Of a DNA stretch of 64,000 nucleotides, positions 39,578 through 53,330 are shown piece after piece. How positions within the stretch are numbered: position 1 is the first letter of the stretch; the number at the start of each line of letters is the position of its first letter. Location: positions 62,001 to 126,000 of the forward strand of contig NZ_QMEW01000006.1 in the NCBI RefSeq assembly GCF_003284965.1, read 5' to 3'. Origin of the DNA: Mycolicibacterium sp. GF69 (GTDB lineage: Bacteria; Actinomycetota; Actinomycetes; Mycobacteriales; Mycobacteriaceae). A program made the translations under genes and the position numbers. The notes under the pieces were generated by a model. The model had not been told where the DNA came from, searched no databases, and was given only the letters and a program-made list of their open reading frames with translations.

Positions 39578-40467
39578 GCCTGACGGGCGTCGGATTCGGT
39601 GTTCGGACCGTAGCCTTCCGGCGAGCGACGGTTGCGGGCGGCGTTGTACCGGTCACTGTCGAAGAATTCGATCTCCCAGTTGCCGGTGTCCTTGTTCGCC
39701 GCCAGATGGGGTGTGACGGATACGATCCGGCGTTGCACCGCAAGCACTTCAGCAACGGTGCGGCCGTTGAGCGAGTCGAGTTGGGTCCATGTCGGCGGCA
39801 GCAAGAACGTCCGCCCGTCGGCAAAGTCCCCGAGCGCTTCCGACGGTGAGATCCACTCGGCCCTGTCGGTTTCGGTGTTCTCACCGTCCGCGCGTTGGCC
39901 ATCCGGCAGCGCCCCCACGAAGAAGTAGGTGTCGTAGCGGCGGGTGCGCTCCTCCTTCGGCGTCACCCAATTGGCCCACGGTCGAAGCAGATCGGCACGC
40001 AGCACCAGCTTCTCGCGGTGCAAAAAGTCGGCGAACGACAGCGACCGATCGACCAGCGCGGCCCGCGCATCGCGGTACACCGCGGCGTCGTCGACGAGCA
40101 CGTCGGGGTCGTCTGCCGCGCCGGCGAACAACACCCCCGACTCCTCGAAAGTCTCGCGCGCCGCGGCACACACCAGCGCCTGCGCCAGGTCCGGCTCGAC
40201 GTTGAGACGCTCGGCCCACCAGGCGGGTTCGGGACCGAACCAGGCGATATCGGCGTTGCGGTCCCGATCGTCGACACCGCCGCCTGGGAATACCATCACG
40301 CCCGCGACGAAATCCATCGCCGAGTGTCGCCGCATCAGAAACACTTCGACGTCCCGGGCGGCGCCCGGCTTGTCGCGAATGAGCATCACCGTCGCAGCCG
40401 GCCGCGGTGTCAATGGTGCATCAGCCGCGTCGCCGCCGGGTTCGGCCCTACCCTCCGAAGAAGTCAC
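39574..40467 (-). CDS. Nudix hydrolase (Rv3040c-like)
   Basis: 297 residues. The Nudix box is split in the manner of CoA-pyrophosphatase-like enzymes: [14 protein letters not shown], then [14 protein letters not shown] carrying REx2EExG. A long insert separates the GG and RE halves. Located between an ABC ATPase and EchA17, it may hydrolyse CoA derivatives or another nucleotide conjugate. Both ends are 4-bp overlaps, so it is the middle of a coupled operon. The N-terminal 20 residues are low complexity. Confidence 0.88.
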   Translation of the reverse strand: MTSSEGRAEPGGDAADAPLTPRPAATVMLIRDKPGAARDVEVFLMRRHSAMDFVAGVMVFPGGGVDDRDRNADIAWFGPEPAWWAERLNVEPDLAQALVCAAARETFEESGVLFAGAADDPDVLVDDAAVYRDARAALVDRSLSFADFLHREKLVLRADLLRPWANWVTPKEERTRRYDTYFFVGALPDGQRADGENTETDRAEWISPSEALGDFADGRTFLLPPTWTQLDSLNGRTVAEVLAVQRRIVSVTPHLAANKDTGNWEIEFFDSDRYNAARNRRSPEGYGPNTESDARQA

Positions 40468-41306
40468 GCACGCCTCCTGTGCGCGGCCCGGGTCCTGGCC
40501 CGTCGCGCGAAGTACCGCCCGTCCACGACTTCCAGCGTGATCGTCTGACCGAACGCCTTGGACAGGTTCTCGGCGGTCAGCACGTCCGGTAGCAGGCCGG
40601 AGTCGATGACCTTGCCCTCGGACAGGATCAAGCCGTGGGAGAAACCGCGCGGGATCTCCTCGACGTGATGGGTCACCAACACCATCGCCGGAGCATCCGG
40701 GTCGGCGGCCAGATCCTCGAGTCGGGCCAGCAACTCCTCGCGTCCGCCCAGGTCCAGCCCGGCGGCGGGCTCATCGAGCAGCAACAGCTCGGGATCGGTC
40801 ATCATCGAACGCGCGATCAGCACCCGCTTGCGCTCGCCTTCGGACAAGGTTCCGTACGTGCGCTCGGCCAGATGTTCGGCACCGAGGCTTTCGAGCATGT
40901 CGATCGCCTGCTCGTAGTCGACGTCGTCGTACGCCTCGCGCCACCGGCCGAGCACCGCGTACCCCGCGGAGACAACCAGGTCGCGCACGACCTCACCGTC
41001 GGGCACCCGCTGCGACAACGCCGAACTACTGAGCCCGACCCGCGCTCGCAGTTCGGACATGTCGGTGCGACCGAGTCGCTCGCCGAGTACGTATGCGGTT
41101 CCCGACGACGGATGCTCCAACGCGGCGGCGATGCGCAGCACGGAGGTCTTCCCAGCGCCGTTGGGACCTATCACCACCCAGCGTTCGTCGAGTTCGACCG
41201 CCCACGTGATGGGGCCGACCAGAACCTGACCGCCACGCCGCAACGACACCTTCGCGAAGTCGATCAGCACGTCCGGGTCGGCTGCATCTCCTTCGTCGGT
41301 GGGCAC
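40464..41306 (-). CDS. Orphan ABC ATPase (Rv3041c-like)
   Basis: 280 residues: Walker A IGPNGAGKTS, Q-loop region SSSALSQRVPDG, signature LSEGERKRV, Walker B LLLLDEPAAGL and switch His in LVTHHVEEI. No permease is nearby, and the sequence resembles ModF-like ATPases, so it may work as a soluble ABC protein. The GTG at 41306 is chosen over a longer reading because TACGAT ends exactly 6 nt before it. First gene of ABC-Nudix-echA17-methyltransferase-THUMP operon. Confidence 0.87.
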   Translation of the reverse strand: MPTDEGDAADPDVLIDFAKVSLRRGGQVLVGPITWAVELDERWVVIGPNGAGKTSVLRIAAALEHPSSGTAYVLGERLGRTDMSELRARVGLSSSALSQRVPDGEVVRDLVVSAGYAVLGRWREAYDDVDYEQAIDMLESLGAEHLAERTYGTLSEGERKRVLIARSMMTDPELLLLDEPAAGLDLGGREELLARLEDLAADPDAPAMVLVTHHVEEIPRGFSHGLILSEGKVIDSGLLPDVLTAENLSKAFGQTITLEVVDGRYFARRARTRAAHRRRA

Positions 41307-41422
41307 TCGCTCATCGTAGTCAGGCGGCTTGGGCGTGATCTCGTGCGCCCGACGCTCGTTTTCACGCACAACTCGCCACGCGTGTCCGGCGATGGGCCCC
41401 AGCGCAGGGCGAGAGCGCGTGT

Positions 41423-44567
<3,145 letters not shown>

Positions 44568-44581
44568 TTACCGTCGGCGGC

Positions 44582-45697
44582 GTGCTGATCAGCGGACCGC
44601 GATGGGGGCGGGCGGCCGCCAGGACGCTAGGACTGGCGGCGCTGGCGACCGCTGTCGGCGTGACCCTGGTGAGCGGATGCGGCTCGCCCGGCGGGGAGTC
44701 GTCCGACGCCGACTCGACGCCGTCGATCGTGACCAGCACGACGAAGATCGCCGGTGCCGGAGTGTTGGGCAATCAGCGCAGACCCGACGCGTCGTGCGCA
44801 CCCGAACCCGCGCCCGTGGACCCGGGGCCGCCGGACCGCATGGTGCGCCATGCCGCCGGCGAGACGCTGGTACGCGAAGACCCGCAGCGCATCGTCGTGC
44901 TGTCCGGCGACCAGCTCGACGCGCTGTGCGCGCTGGGGCTGCAGTCGCGGGTGGTGGCGGCCGCGTTGCCCGACGGCTCGGACAGTCAGCCGTCGTACCT
45001 GGGGCGGGTGATCCACGACGTGCCCGGAGTCGGCACCCGAAGCACCCCCGATCTGGACGGCATCCGGGCCGCGGCGCCGGACTTGATCCTCGGTTCGGAG
45101 GCGTTGACCCCCGAGGCGTTCGGTGCGCTGTCAGACATCGCGCCGACGGTGTTCACCGGGGCGCCTGGACCGGCGTGGCAGGACAATCTCCGCACGGTCG
45201 GCGCGGCGACCGGACGCCAAGATGCGGCGAACGGTCTGGTGGACGAGTTTCACCGGGCTGCCGACAAGACCGGCGCCGACAACGACGCGGCGCATTTCCA
45301 GGCGTCGGTGGTGCAATTCACCGACACGACGATGCGGGTCTACGGCGCCGACACGTTCCCGGGCAGCGTTCTCGCCGATGTCGGCGTCGATCGCCCTGTG
45401 ACACAACGCTTTACCGACAAGCCCTACATCGAGGTCGGGATCACCGACGCCGACCTGGCGGATGGTCCCGATCTGTCCATCGCCGACGGCGACATCGTCT
45501 ATCTGTCGTTCGATTCGGCCGCCGCCCGGGACCGCGCGCCCACGGTGCTCAAGAGCGACGCGTGGAAGAGGCTCGGCGCGACCCGCGACGACCGCGTCTT
45601 CGCGGTCAACAACGAGGTGTGGCAGAGCGGAGAGGGCATCGTCGCCGCCCGCGGCATACTCGCCGACCTGCAATGGCTCAACGCTCCGATCAACTAG
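44582..45697 (+). CDS. fecB: FecB iron-complex/heme-binding lipoprotein
   Basis: 371 residues. A lipobox (LVSGC) follows the signal peptide, and a type III substrate-binding domain begins at RIVVLSGDQLDALCALGLQS, with VPGVGTRSTPDLDGIRAAAPDLILGSEAL cut by a short Gly-rich region, and a C-terminal RDDRVFAVNNEVWQSGEGIV. The M. tuberculosis ortholog binds heme and siderophore. No cognate permease is nearby. The GTG at 44582 has TACCGT ending 7 nt before it (leaderless). Divergent from ctaD. Confidence 0.88.
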   Translation: MLISGPRWGRAAARTLGLAALATAVGVTLVSGCGSPGGESSDADSTPSIVTSTTKIAGAGVLGNQRRPDASCAPEPAPVDPGPPDRMVRHAAGETLVREDPQRIVVLSGDQLDALCALGLQSRVVAAALPDGSDSQPSYLGRVIHDVPGVGTRSTPDLDGIRAAAPDLILGSEALTPEAFGALSDIAPTVFTGAPGPAWQDNLRTVGAATGRQDAANGLVDEFHRAADKTGADNDAAHFQASVVQFTDTTMRVYGADTFPGSVLADVGVDRPVTQRFTDKPYIEVGITDADLADGPDLSIADGDIVYLSFDSAAARDRAPTVLKSDAWKRLGATRDDRVFAVNNEVWQSGEGIVAARGILADLQWLNAPIN

Positions 45698-45707
45698 CGT
45701 TGCCACC

Positions 45708-45983
45708 GTGTTCCACGTGCTGAAATCGACGTACCTGCAGCCGCCCGACGTCGTCAACCAGACCAGGCCCGCCCACCTCGAATGGCTCAAGGACGAGGTC
45801 AGCGCCGGCCGAATCGTGCTGGCCGGCCGCCAGGAGGACGAGTCCGGCGCCGTCTTGATCACCGGCGACCTCGACGCCGAAGCGGCACAGGACATCGTCG
45901 ACAGGGACCCGTACACGGCAGCCGGTGTCGCCCGCTACGAACGGATCTCGTTCAACGGCGCGTTCCGGGCACCAGGACTCTAG
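45708..45983 (+). CDS. YciI-family protein
   Basis: 91 residues, a YCII-type dimeric alpha/beta protein: FHVLKSTYLQPPDVVNQTRP, HLEWLKDEVSAGRIVLAGRQ, DPYTAAGVARYERISF. The DPY motif and preceding His are typical; members may act on small aromatic or halogenated substrates, but no function is known here. The GTG at 45708 has TAGCGT at 45695-45700, 7 nt upstream, and this box overlaps the fecB stop codon. Confidence 0.8.
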   Translation: MFHVLKSTYLQPPDVVNQTRPAHLEWLKDEVSAGRIVLAGRQEDESGAVLITGDLDAEAAQDIVDRDPYTAAGVARYERISFNGAFRAPGL

Positions 45984-46106
45984 GAGCAATCTCACAGCTG
46001 CCGCCGGAATGAACACGACGCGCTCGCTCGTTCTTTTATCGGGTTCGCCGCGCCGTTTTCGCGGCGCCCTTTAGTCGATAGACATTCGAAGCAGCAAAGG
46101 GTCGTG

Positions 46107-47150
46107 ATGAGCACCGTTACCGCATATGCCGCACCGTCGGCGACCGAACCGTTGACCAAGACCACGATCGTTCGTCGCGAAGTCGGCCCGCACGACGTGG
46201 AATTCGATATCCACTTCTCCGGCATCTGTCACTCCGACATCCACACCGTGCGCGACGAATGGGGCCGCGCGAACTATCCGGTGGTGCCCGGCCACGAGAT
46301 CGCCGGAATCGTCACCGAGGTCGGCTCCGAGGTCACCACGTTCAAAGTCGGCGACCGCGTCGGTGTCGGCTGTTTCGTCGATTCCTGCCGCGAGTGCGCG
46401 CAGTGCCGCGCGGGTGACGAGCAGTACTGCGCCAAAGGCATGGTGGGCACCTACAACGCGATCGGCCGCGACGGTGAGCCGACTCAGGGCGGCTACAGCG
46501 GCGCCATCGTGGTCGACGAGAACTATGTGTTGCGCATTCCCGACAGCCTGCCGCTGGATGCTGCAGCGCCACTGCTGTGCGCGGGCATCACGTTGTATTC
46601 GCCTCTACGCCATTGGAATGCGGGTCCTGGCACCCGGGTCGCGGTGGTCGGGCTCGGCGGGCTGGGACATATGGGCGTCAAGCTCGCGCACGCGATGGGC
46701 GCGCACGTGACGGTGCTGAGCCAGTCGCTGAAGAAGATGGAGGACGGGCTGCGCCTGGGCGCCGACGAGTACTACGCCACCTCCGATCCTGCGACGTTCA
46801 AGAAGCTGAGGGGTTCGTTCGACCTGATCCTCAACACCGTGTCGGCCAATCTCGATCTGGGCAGCTATCTCGGGCTGCTCGCACTCGACGGGACGCTGGT
46901 CGAGCTCGGTATGCCGGAGAACCCGATGGCGGTGCCGGCCGGCGCGCTGATCGCGGGCCGACGCCGCATCGCCGGCTCGTTGATCGGTGGTATCGCCGAG
47001 ACGCAGGAGATGCTCGACTTCTGCGCCGAGCACGCCGTGCGGCCTGAAATCGAGGTCATCACGCCCGACTACATCAACGAGGCGTACGAGCGGGTGGTGG
47101 CCAGCGATGTGCGGTACCGGTTCGTGATCGATACGACGTCACTGCGCTAG
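46107..47150 (+). CDS. adhC: NADP-dependent zinc alcohol dehydrogenase AdhC
   Basis: 347 residues, cinnamyl-alcohol-dehydrogenase-like MDR family. Catalytic zinc site in [10 protein letters not shown] and [10 protein letters not shown]; structural zinc Cys in [16 protein letters not shown]; Rossmann [20 protein letters not shown]. It would interconvert aldehydes and alcohols with NADP(H). The ATG at 46107 follows AAAGG with proper spacing; a GTG one codon upstream is possible. The 123-bp gap before it holds no gene. Confidence 0.93.
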   Translation: MSTVTAYAAPSATEPLTKTTIVRREVGPHDVEFDIHFSGICHSDIHTVRDEWGRANYPVVPGHEIAGIVTEVGSEVTTFKVGDRVGVGCFVDSCRECAQCRAGDEQYCAKGMVGTYNAIGRDGEPTQGGYSGAIVVDENYVLRIPDSLPLDAAAPLLCAGITLYSPLRHWNAGPGTRVAVVGLGGLGHMGVKLAHAMGAHVTVLSQSLKKMEDGLRLGADEYYATSDPATFKKLRGSFDLILNTVSANLDLGSYLGLLALDGTLVELGMPENPMAVPAGALIAGRRRIAGSLIGGIAETQEMLDFCAEHAVRPEIEVITPDYINEAYERVVASDVRYRFVIDTTSLR

Positions 47151-47182
47151 CGGGCGACGATCCCGTGTCCGCCTGAATTCCG

Positions 47183-47626
47183 TCAGAAGCCGCGGATCTC
47201 AGCGGCGTTGATGAAGAAGCCATGCCCGGTGCGGTCGTAGGTGATGCGTGTGCGCAGCCCCTCGGGCTCGACAGTCCAGCCGTTGGCCTGAAACGCACCA
47301 CCGTCCACGGATACCGGCGTCGCAGTCGGCTCGGCGATAAGCCCTCGGTCCCAGTAGAACTCGCCGGTCCCCCGGACCACCGCGAGGTTCAGCCGCTGGT
47401 TCCATTTGGACGTCTCGGTGAAAGCCATTCCCCAAGGCTGTCCGTTCGTCAGCGCGCATACCGTCATCGGTCCGCCGCCGAAGGCAACTTCATCGGCGCT
47501 CAGCACGCACCGCACCGCACCGGACTGCAGCAGCACCTGCTGTCCGGTATCGGCCGCCGCCGCCGGCGAAAAGAACACCGCGCCGAGGATGGACGCACCG
47601 AATGCCGTTACAACCCGCCGAATCAT
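47183..47626 (-). CDS. Small secreted protein (Rv3046c-like), function unknown
   Basis: 147 residues. A signal peptide (VVTAFGASILGAVFFSPAAA) leads to a beta-rich mature part with two Cys that probably pair (VRCVLSADEV, TVCALTNGQ) and an aromatic core (WNQRLNLAVV, FYWDRGL). I do not recognise a domain. It corresponds by position to Rv3046c. The ATG at 47626 is preferred to an upstream one because the signal starts there. Confidence 0.72.
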   Translation of the reverse strand: MIRRVVTAFGASILGAVFFSPAAAADTGQQVLLQSGAVRCVLSADEVAFGGGPMTVCALTNGQPWGMAFTETSKWNQRLNLAVVRGTGEFYWDRGLIAEPTATPVSVDGGAFQANGWTVEPEGLRTRITYDRTGHGFFINAAEIRGF

Positions 47627-47739
47627 GTCCGTCTCCACTCGCCTCCGCGCCATCGCCTTCAGCCCGGAATGGTCTCACGGCGGTGATCATGACAGGCCGG
47701 TTTCCCGGCAAGTCGGCCGGCCTGCTCCAGTCTCGGCGC

Positions 47740-48726
<987 letters not shown>

Positions 48727-48773
48727 TCACCTGGTCTTTGGTCCGCCGATAGCGGTTTTATCGCCCGTCACCG

Positions 48774-48821
48774 ACACTACCCCTGGGGGACGACTTCCAC
48801 CTGCAACACAACATCGTGTGT
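48774..48821. promoter_or_regulatory. Two NrdR-box-like sites upstream of nrdF2
   Basis: ACACAACATCGTGTGT (48806-48821) matches 13 of 16 of the NrdR consensus as I know it (acaCwAtATaTwGtgt). A weaker box, ACACTACCCCTGGGGG (48774-48789), begins exactly 32 bp away, the usual spacing on one DNA face. The TAGTGT within the weaker box, read leftward, could be the -10 of nrdF2. Confidence 0.7.
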
Positions 48822-48863
48822 CTGGCGTGTCGCTACCGGCTGGGCCAGTCGTCGGTGCGGCGC

Positions 48864-50396
48864 CTAGGCCGCGACGCGCTGGCGCGTCCCGAAAAACCGG
48901 TACTCCGACTTGTCGAACTTGCGGGTCGCCAACCAGTACTGCCATGTCATACCGCTCCACAGCGTCCGGTTCACCCCGTGGTCGTCGAGGTACCAGCTTT
49001 GGCAACCGCCGGTGCTCCACACGGTCCCGGCCAGATCGCTCTGCAACTCTGTGTTGTAGCGATCCTGGGCCTCACGGGTCGGCGCCAACGCCTGAGCGCC
49101 GGCGCGGTCGACGGCCGCGATGGCCTGGGCGGCGTAGCGAATCTGCGACTCGATCATGAACACGACCGAGTTGTGTCCGAGCGCGGTGTTCGGCCCGAGC
49201 AAAAAGAACAGGTTCGGCATGTCGGCGACGGTGATGCCGCGCAGGGCCGCGATGCCTTCCCGGTTCCACCGGTCCACCAGGTCCTCGCCGCGCGGTCCCT
49301 TGATGTGGACGTAGGTATAGGAATCCGTCACGTGGAAGCCGGTGGCGAACACGACGACGTCGACCTCGCGCTCGACGCCGTCGGCGGTCACGATGCCCGT
49401 CGGCGTGAATCGCGCGATGGCGTCGGTGATCACCTCGGTCTTCGGATCGGCGATACCGCGGTAGTAGGTGTCGGAGTTGAGGATTCGCTTACAGCCGGCG
49501 CGGTAGTCCGGGGTGAGCTTGCGGCGCACCTCCCGGTCCTTGACCGACCTTCGGATGTTCCACTTGCCGAGCAGCTCACCGATTTTCAGCAGTCGCGGTT
49601 GACGTGTCATCGCGAAGCCGACACCTTCGTGAATCCAATAGATGCCCGCGCGCATCAACGCCCGGGTGCCCGGCACGTTGGTGAACATCTCGCGCATCCA
49701 CTGCGGGATCGGATTGTTCGGTCGCGGCATCACCCACGCCGGTGTGCGCTGGTACAGGTGCAGTGCACCGACGTCCTTGACGATCTCGGGCACGATCTGG
49801 ATCGCGCTGGCACCGGTACCGATCACCGCCACGCGCTTGCCGGCGAGGTCGACGCTGTGGTCCCACTGCGCGGAATGGAAAGCCGCGCCCCCAGCATCCC
49901 GGTATTCGTCGAGGCCGGCAAACTCGGGCACCAACGGGATGTGCAGGCCGCCCGCCCCGGAGATCACGAATTGCGTGATGAACTCGCGGCCGTCCTTGGT
50001 GAACACATGCCAGCGGTTCTCGTCGTCGTCCCAGTGCGCGCGGTCGACGTGCGAACCGAACCGGATGTAGCGGCGTAGCCCGTACTTGTCGGTCACACCC
50101 TTGAGGTAGTCGAAGATCTCCGGCTGGAAGGACCAGAAGTGGCGCCAGTCGGGCTTGGGCTCGAAGGAGAACGAGTACATGTGCGACGGGATGTCGCACG
50201 CGCACCCGGGGTAGGTGTTGTCGCGCCACGTGCCGCCGATCTCATCGTCTTTCTCCAAGACCAGGAAGTCGACGTTCTGACGCTGCAACGCGATGGCCAT
50301 ACCGAGACCGGAGAAGCCGGTGCCGATGATCAGCGCGCGGGTGTGCACCGGTTGTCGGTCGATGGTGTCTTCGGCCGTCTGCTCGGCAACCGTCAT
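48864..50396 (-). CDS. Flavin-binding monooxygenase (Baeyer-Villiger-like, Rv3049c-like)
   Basis: 510 residues. N-terminal FAD loop LIIGTGFSGLGMAIALQRQN, then KDDEIGGTWRDNTYPGCACD (the GGTW segment), a second Rossmann loop VAVIGTGASAIQIVPEIV, and a degenerate BVMO fingerprint in GGAAFHSAQWDHS that keeps GxxxHxxxW but not the leading aromatic. It is expected to oxygenate ketones or aldehydes with NADPH and O2. GGAAGG before the ATG at 50396 fixes the start. The gene lies 107 bp from the TetR gene behind it. Confidence 0.88.
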   Translation of the reverse strand: MTVAEQTAEDTIDRQPVHTRALIIGTGFSGLGMAIALQRQNVDFLVLEKDDEIGGTWRDNTYPGCACDIPSHMYSFSFEPKPDWRHFWSFQPEIFDYLKGVTDKYGLRRYIRFGSHVDRAHWDDDENRWHVFTKDGREFITQFVISGAGGLHIPLVPEFAGLDEYRDAGGAAFHSAQWDHSVDLAGKRVAVIGTGASAIQIVPEIVKDVGALHLYQRTPAWVMPRPNNPIPQWMREMFTNVPGTRALMRAGIYWIHEGVGFAMTRQPRLLKIGELLGKWNIRRSVKDREVRRKLTPDYRAGCKRILNSDTYYRGIADPKTEVITDAIARFTPTGIVTADGVEREVDVVVFATGFHVTDSYTYVHIKGPRGEDLVDRWNREGIAALRGITVADMPNLFFLLGPNTALGHNSVVFMIESQIRYAAQAIAAVDRAGAQALAPTREAQDRYNTELQSDLAGTVWSTGGCQSWYLDDHGVNRTLWSGMTWQYWLATRKFDKSEYRFFGTRQRVAA

Positions 50397-50502
50397 GGTC
50401 GGTCCTTCCCTACTCACCGGATCGCGCGTGAACCCCGCCTGGGAACGCCGGTACCGGGTATTCATGAGTCTCCGGCGCGGAGCCGAAGGTGTCAACGCGC
50501 TC

Positions 50503-51243
50503 TCAGGCGACCGGCTGCTGCTTGCGAACGGCGGTGTGAATCGGCTGGTCAGGCTCGATCCTGATACCCAGCAGTTCGGCCGTCCCGTTGATGGCCCCCA
50601 CCATGATCGTCGTCATGTGCGCGATGAACTGGTCGGCGGGCATCCGGCGCGGGGCGTCGTCGTCGGCACCCAGCCACCAGTCCGTCGCCGACGCCGCGGT
50701 GCCGAAGATCGCGAACGCGGCCAACTCGAAGGCAGCCGGTTCGGGCGCCAGATCCTTGAGTTCCGCGCTGAACATGTCGGCGACGGCGAGCGTGATCTCG
50801 CTGCCCTTGTTGACCGTCGTCATGGCGGAGGCGGACTGGTCGGCGAACCGGCCCTGCAGCAGGAATCGCACGACGTTCGGGTGCTGCTCGACCAGGTCGA
50901 CGTAGTGCGCGACGCCGCGGCCGACGATCTGGCGCGCGGAGTCGCTCTCCACGTCGATCGACGGGATGATCGCCGCCCACAACATGTCGCGCATGCGCTG
51001 GCCGATCTCGCTGAACATGTCCGACTTGTCGGTGAAGTGGCGATAGATCTTGGGTTTGGCGGTGCCCGCCTCCTCGGCGATCTCGCGCACACTGACGTTG
51101 GGGCCGAGACGGTCGATGGCACGGAAGGCGGCGTCGACGATCTCGGCGCGCACCTTTTTGCGGTGTTCGCGCCAGCGTTCGCTGCGGGCGTCCACCTTGA
51201 CACCCGGCTCACCACTCGCGCGTGGCCTCGACCCTCGTCGCAC
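50503..51243 (-). CDS. TetR-family regulator
   Basis: 246 residues. A basic N-terminal extension (RRGSRPRASGEP, then RSERWREHRKKVRAEIV) precedes the HTH (NVSVREIAEEAGTAKPKIYRHF) and a helical ligand domain. The GTG at 51243 is chosen because TAGAGT ends exactly 6 nt upstream, so the extension is probably real. It is divergent from a geranylgeranyl-reductase-like gene and upstream of a monooxygenase; either could be its target. The ligand is unknown. Confidence 0.86.
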   Translation of the reverse strand: MRRGSRPRASGEPGVKVDARSERWREHRKKVRAEIVDAAFRAIDRLGPNVSVREIAEEAGTAKPKIYRHFTDKSDMFSEIGQRMRDMLWAAIIPSIDVESDSARQIVGRGVAHYVDLVEQHPNVVRFLLQGRFADQSASAMTTVNKGSEITLAVADMFSAELKDLAPEPAAFELAAFAIFGTAASATDWWLGADDDAPRRMPADQFIAHMTTIMVGAINGTAELLGIRIEPDQPIHTAVRKQQPVA

Positions 51244-51392
51244 CCGGTCACTCTACCGCTCCAGCGCTGTTGACCTGCTCAGACCGGGCCGCGCCGTGTT
51301 TCACGCGGCACCGGTCCCCAATTCCGTCCAGCACGAGAGGCTTCCCGGCGCGAGTAATATCGCTGCGACAACCGATCGACGAGACGAGTTCC

Positions 51393-52574
51393 ATGACGCA
51401 GCGATACGACCTGGTCATCGCGGGTGGCGGGCCTTCCGGCTCGGCCGCCGCATGGCAGGCCGCCCAGACCGGCGCGAAGGTAGTGGTCCTGGACAAGGCC
51501 GAGTTCCCGCGCGACAAGCCGTGCGGCGACGGCCTGACCGCTCGCGCGGTCAGCTATCTGCAGAAGATGGGCCTGGCCGACGAGGTCGCAACATTTCACC
51601 GCGTCAACCGCGTCACGGTCTTCAGCCCCAGCCAGTGGGAGTTGTCGTTCCCGCGGCGCCCGGGCATGCCCGACCACGGCCACACCGTCAGCCGCACTCA
51701 CCTGGATACGGTGCTGCTCAAGCACGCTGAGTCCGCGGGTGTCGAGGTGCGCCAGGGCGCAGAGGTGTCCGGCCCGATCGTGGAGAACGGCCGGGTCGTC
51801 GGCGTGACGCTCAAGAACGGCGAGAAAATCCACGGCGACGCGGTGATCGCGGCCGACGGCGCTTACTCCCCGATCAAGCGGGCGCTCAAGATCGACTCGG
51901 AATACAACGGCTACTCGGCGATCGCAATCCGCTCGGAGATGCCGGCCAACCGCCCAGACTCCGACAGCCTGGACATATATCTGAAGCTGGTCTTCGAGGG
52001 CGATCAGCTGCCGGGCTACGGCTGGGTGTTCCCGATGGGCAACGGCATGTTCAACATCGGACTGGGCTACGTCAACAGTTACAAGAACTGGCAGTCGATC
52101 AACGCAACGCAGTTCCTCGGCGAGTTCCTGCGCACGCTGCCACCCGAGTGGGAACTGCCGCCGATCGAGGAACTCAAGAAGAACAGAAGCGTGCGGGCCT
52201 GGCGCCTGCCGATGGGTTTCACCGCGTGGCCGCCGTGGCGCCCGGGCGTCCTGTTCACCGGCGACTCGCTCGGCGCGGGTAAGCCGGCCTCGGGCGCGGG
52301 GATCTCCAAAGCGCTGGAATCCGGTCTGGCCGCCGGCGAATGCGCGATAGCCGCGCTGCAGAACGGCGGTCCCGACGATTTCACCAACTACGCGCAGCGT
52401 ATGGAGGCGGCATGGGGCCGGGAGTACCGGCGCGGCCGCTACTTTCACAAGCTGCTCGGGTATCCGCGCTTCGCCAACGCGGGTGTCAAACTGATCGACA
52501 ACGCCGCATTTCGCGACCGGATGCTCAAGGCGCTCTACAAGAAGGCCCAGGGACCCCAGCACACGATCAAATAA
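51393..52574 (+). CDS. Geranylgeranyl reductase-family flavoprotein
   Basis: 393 residues. FAD loop LVIAGGGPSGSAAAWQAA, the family motif FPRDKPCGDGLTARAV (about residues 41-56), a substrate stretch LPGYGWVFPMGNGMFNIGLG, and near the C-terminus GDSLGAGKPASGAGISKALES. The last differs from the usual GDAA...P.(T/N)GEGI by lacking the Ala pair and the Glu. Relatives reduce isoprenoid double bonds of menaquinone, carotenoids or polyprenols. The ATG at 51393 gives MTQRYDLVIAGGG; a TAATAT box at 51355-51360 lies ahead. I recall no such gene at this place in M. tuberculosis. Confidence 0.85.
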   Translation: MTQRYDLVIAGGGPSGSAAAWQAAQTGAKVVVLDKAEFPRDKPCGDGLTARAVSYLQKMGLADEVATFHRVNRVTVFSPSQWELSFPRRPGMPDHGHTVSRTHLDTVLLKHAESAGVEVRQGAEVSGPIVENGRVVGVTLKNGEKIHGDAVIAADGAYSPIKRALKIDSEYNGYSAIAIRSEMPANRPDSDSLDIYLKLVFEGDQLPGYGWVFPMGNGMFNIGLGYVNSYKNWQSINATQFLGEFLRTLPPEWELPPIEELKKNRSVRAWRLPMGFTAWPPWRPGVLFTGDSLGAGKPASGAGISKALESGLAAGECAIAALQNGGPDDFTNYAQRMEAAWGREYRRGRYFHKLLGYPRFANAGVKLIDNAAFRDRMLKALYKKAQGPQHTIK

Positions 52575-52616
52575 CGGTTCGGCGGGGCTGTCGCACCCCG
52601 CGTATACCGAGGCCCC

Positions 52617-52975
52617 GTGGAACAACGCATCAGCTTGATCACGCTCGGCGTCGATGACGTCGCGCGGTCACGTCGCTTCTACGAGCAGGGCATGGGCTGG
52701 GAGCCCAAGACATCGGCCGACGATGTCGTGACACCCGCCACCCGATCGACAGCCGGTTCAGCGGCATCACCATCGCGATCAACCAGCGCACCGAAGCCGA
52801 CGTCGATGCGGTACTGACCCAGGCACAGGCCGCGGGCGCAACGCTTTTGAAGCCGGCGGAATAGACGTTCTGGGGTGGATACTCCGGCTATTTCGCCGAC
52901 CCCGACGGACACGTGTGGGAGGTTGCCCTCAACCCCGACTGGACCATCAACGAAGACGGCACGCTCACGATCTGA
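52617..52975 (+). pseudogene. Broken VOC/glyoxalase-fold gene
   Basis: A GTG at 52617 starts a clear VOC N-terminus (ISLITLGVDDVARSRRFYEQ, GMGWEPKTSADDVV). Family similarity then jumps to another frame (FSGITIAINQRTEADVDAVL, then a TAG, then TFWGGYSGYFADPDGHVWEV) ending at 52975. So there are two lesions: a frameshift, probably with a deletion of about 20 codons near 52730, and an in-frame TAG at about 52862. The remains read 'AE*TFWGGY', where a sense codon is normal. It follows the flavoprotein gene by 42 bp. Confidence 0.85.
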
Positions 52976-52979
52976 TCGG

Positions 52980-53330
52980 TTACTTGGCGACGACCGTCAG
53001 CAGGATCGCCGAGTCCTCGAGTGCGGCAAGGCTGTGGCGCTCGTCCGGAATTGGAAAGTAGTCCCCCGTGGCGCCATCCAACGTGCCGCTCGGCGACTTG
53101 AGCTGCACCCGACCGCGCACCACCAACAGTGTTGCCTCGCCGGGGCTTTCGTGGTCGTCAAGCCCCTGCCCGGCAGCCAGCGCCAGCAGGGTCTGGCGCA
53201 GCGTGTGGTCGCGGCCGCCGTACACGGTCTGTGCGGAGCGACCGGCGGAAGCGGCCTTCGCAGCGGCGACGTGCTCGTCCGCCAACGTCGACAACGACTT
53301 GACTGTCTGACTCGTCACCGGTTCCGGCAT
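52980..53330 (-). CDS. Small cupin-fold protein
   Basis: 116 residues. A cupin core is suggested by QTLLALAAGQGLDDHESPGE, ATLLVVRGRVQLKSPSGTLD and DGATGDYFPIPDERHSLAAL, with His and Glu in plausible metal positions (DDHESPGE, RHSL). Such proteins can be stress sensors or dioxygenases; no function is assigned. It ends 4 bp after the broken VOC gene. Confidence 0.75.
   Translation of the reverse strand: MPEPVTSQTVKSLSTLADEHVAAAKAASAGRSAQTVYGGRDHTLRQTLLALAAGQGLDDHESPGEATLLVVRGRVQLKSPSGTLDGATGDYFPIPDERHSLAALEDSAILLTVVAK

Noticed and set aside
41307-41422. Terminator or promoter structure before serB2's end
   Set aside because: Small GC-rich stems only, not better than chance in this composition.
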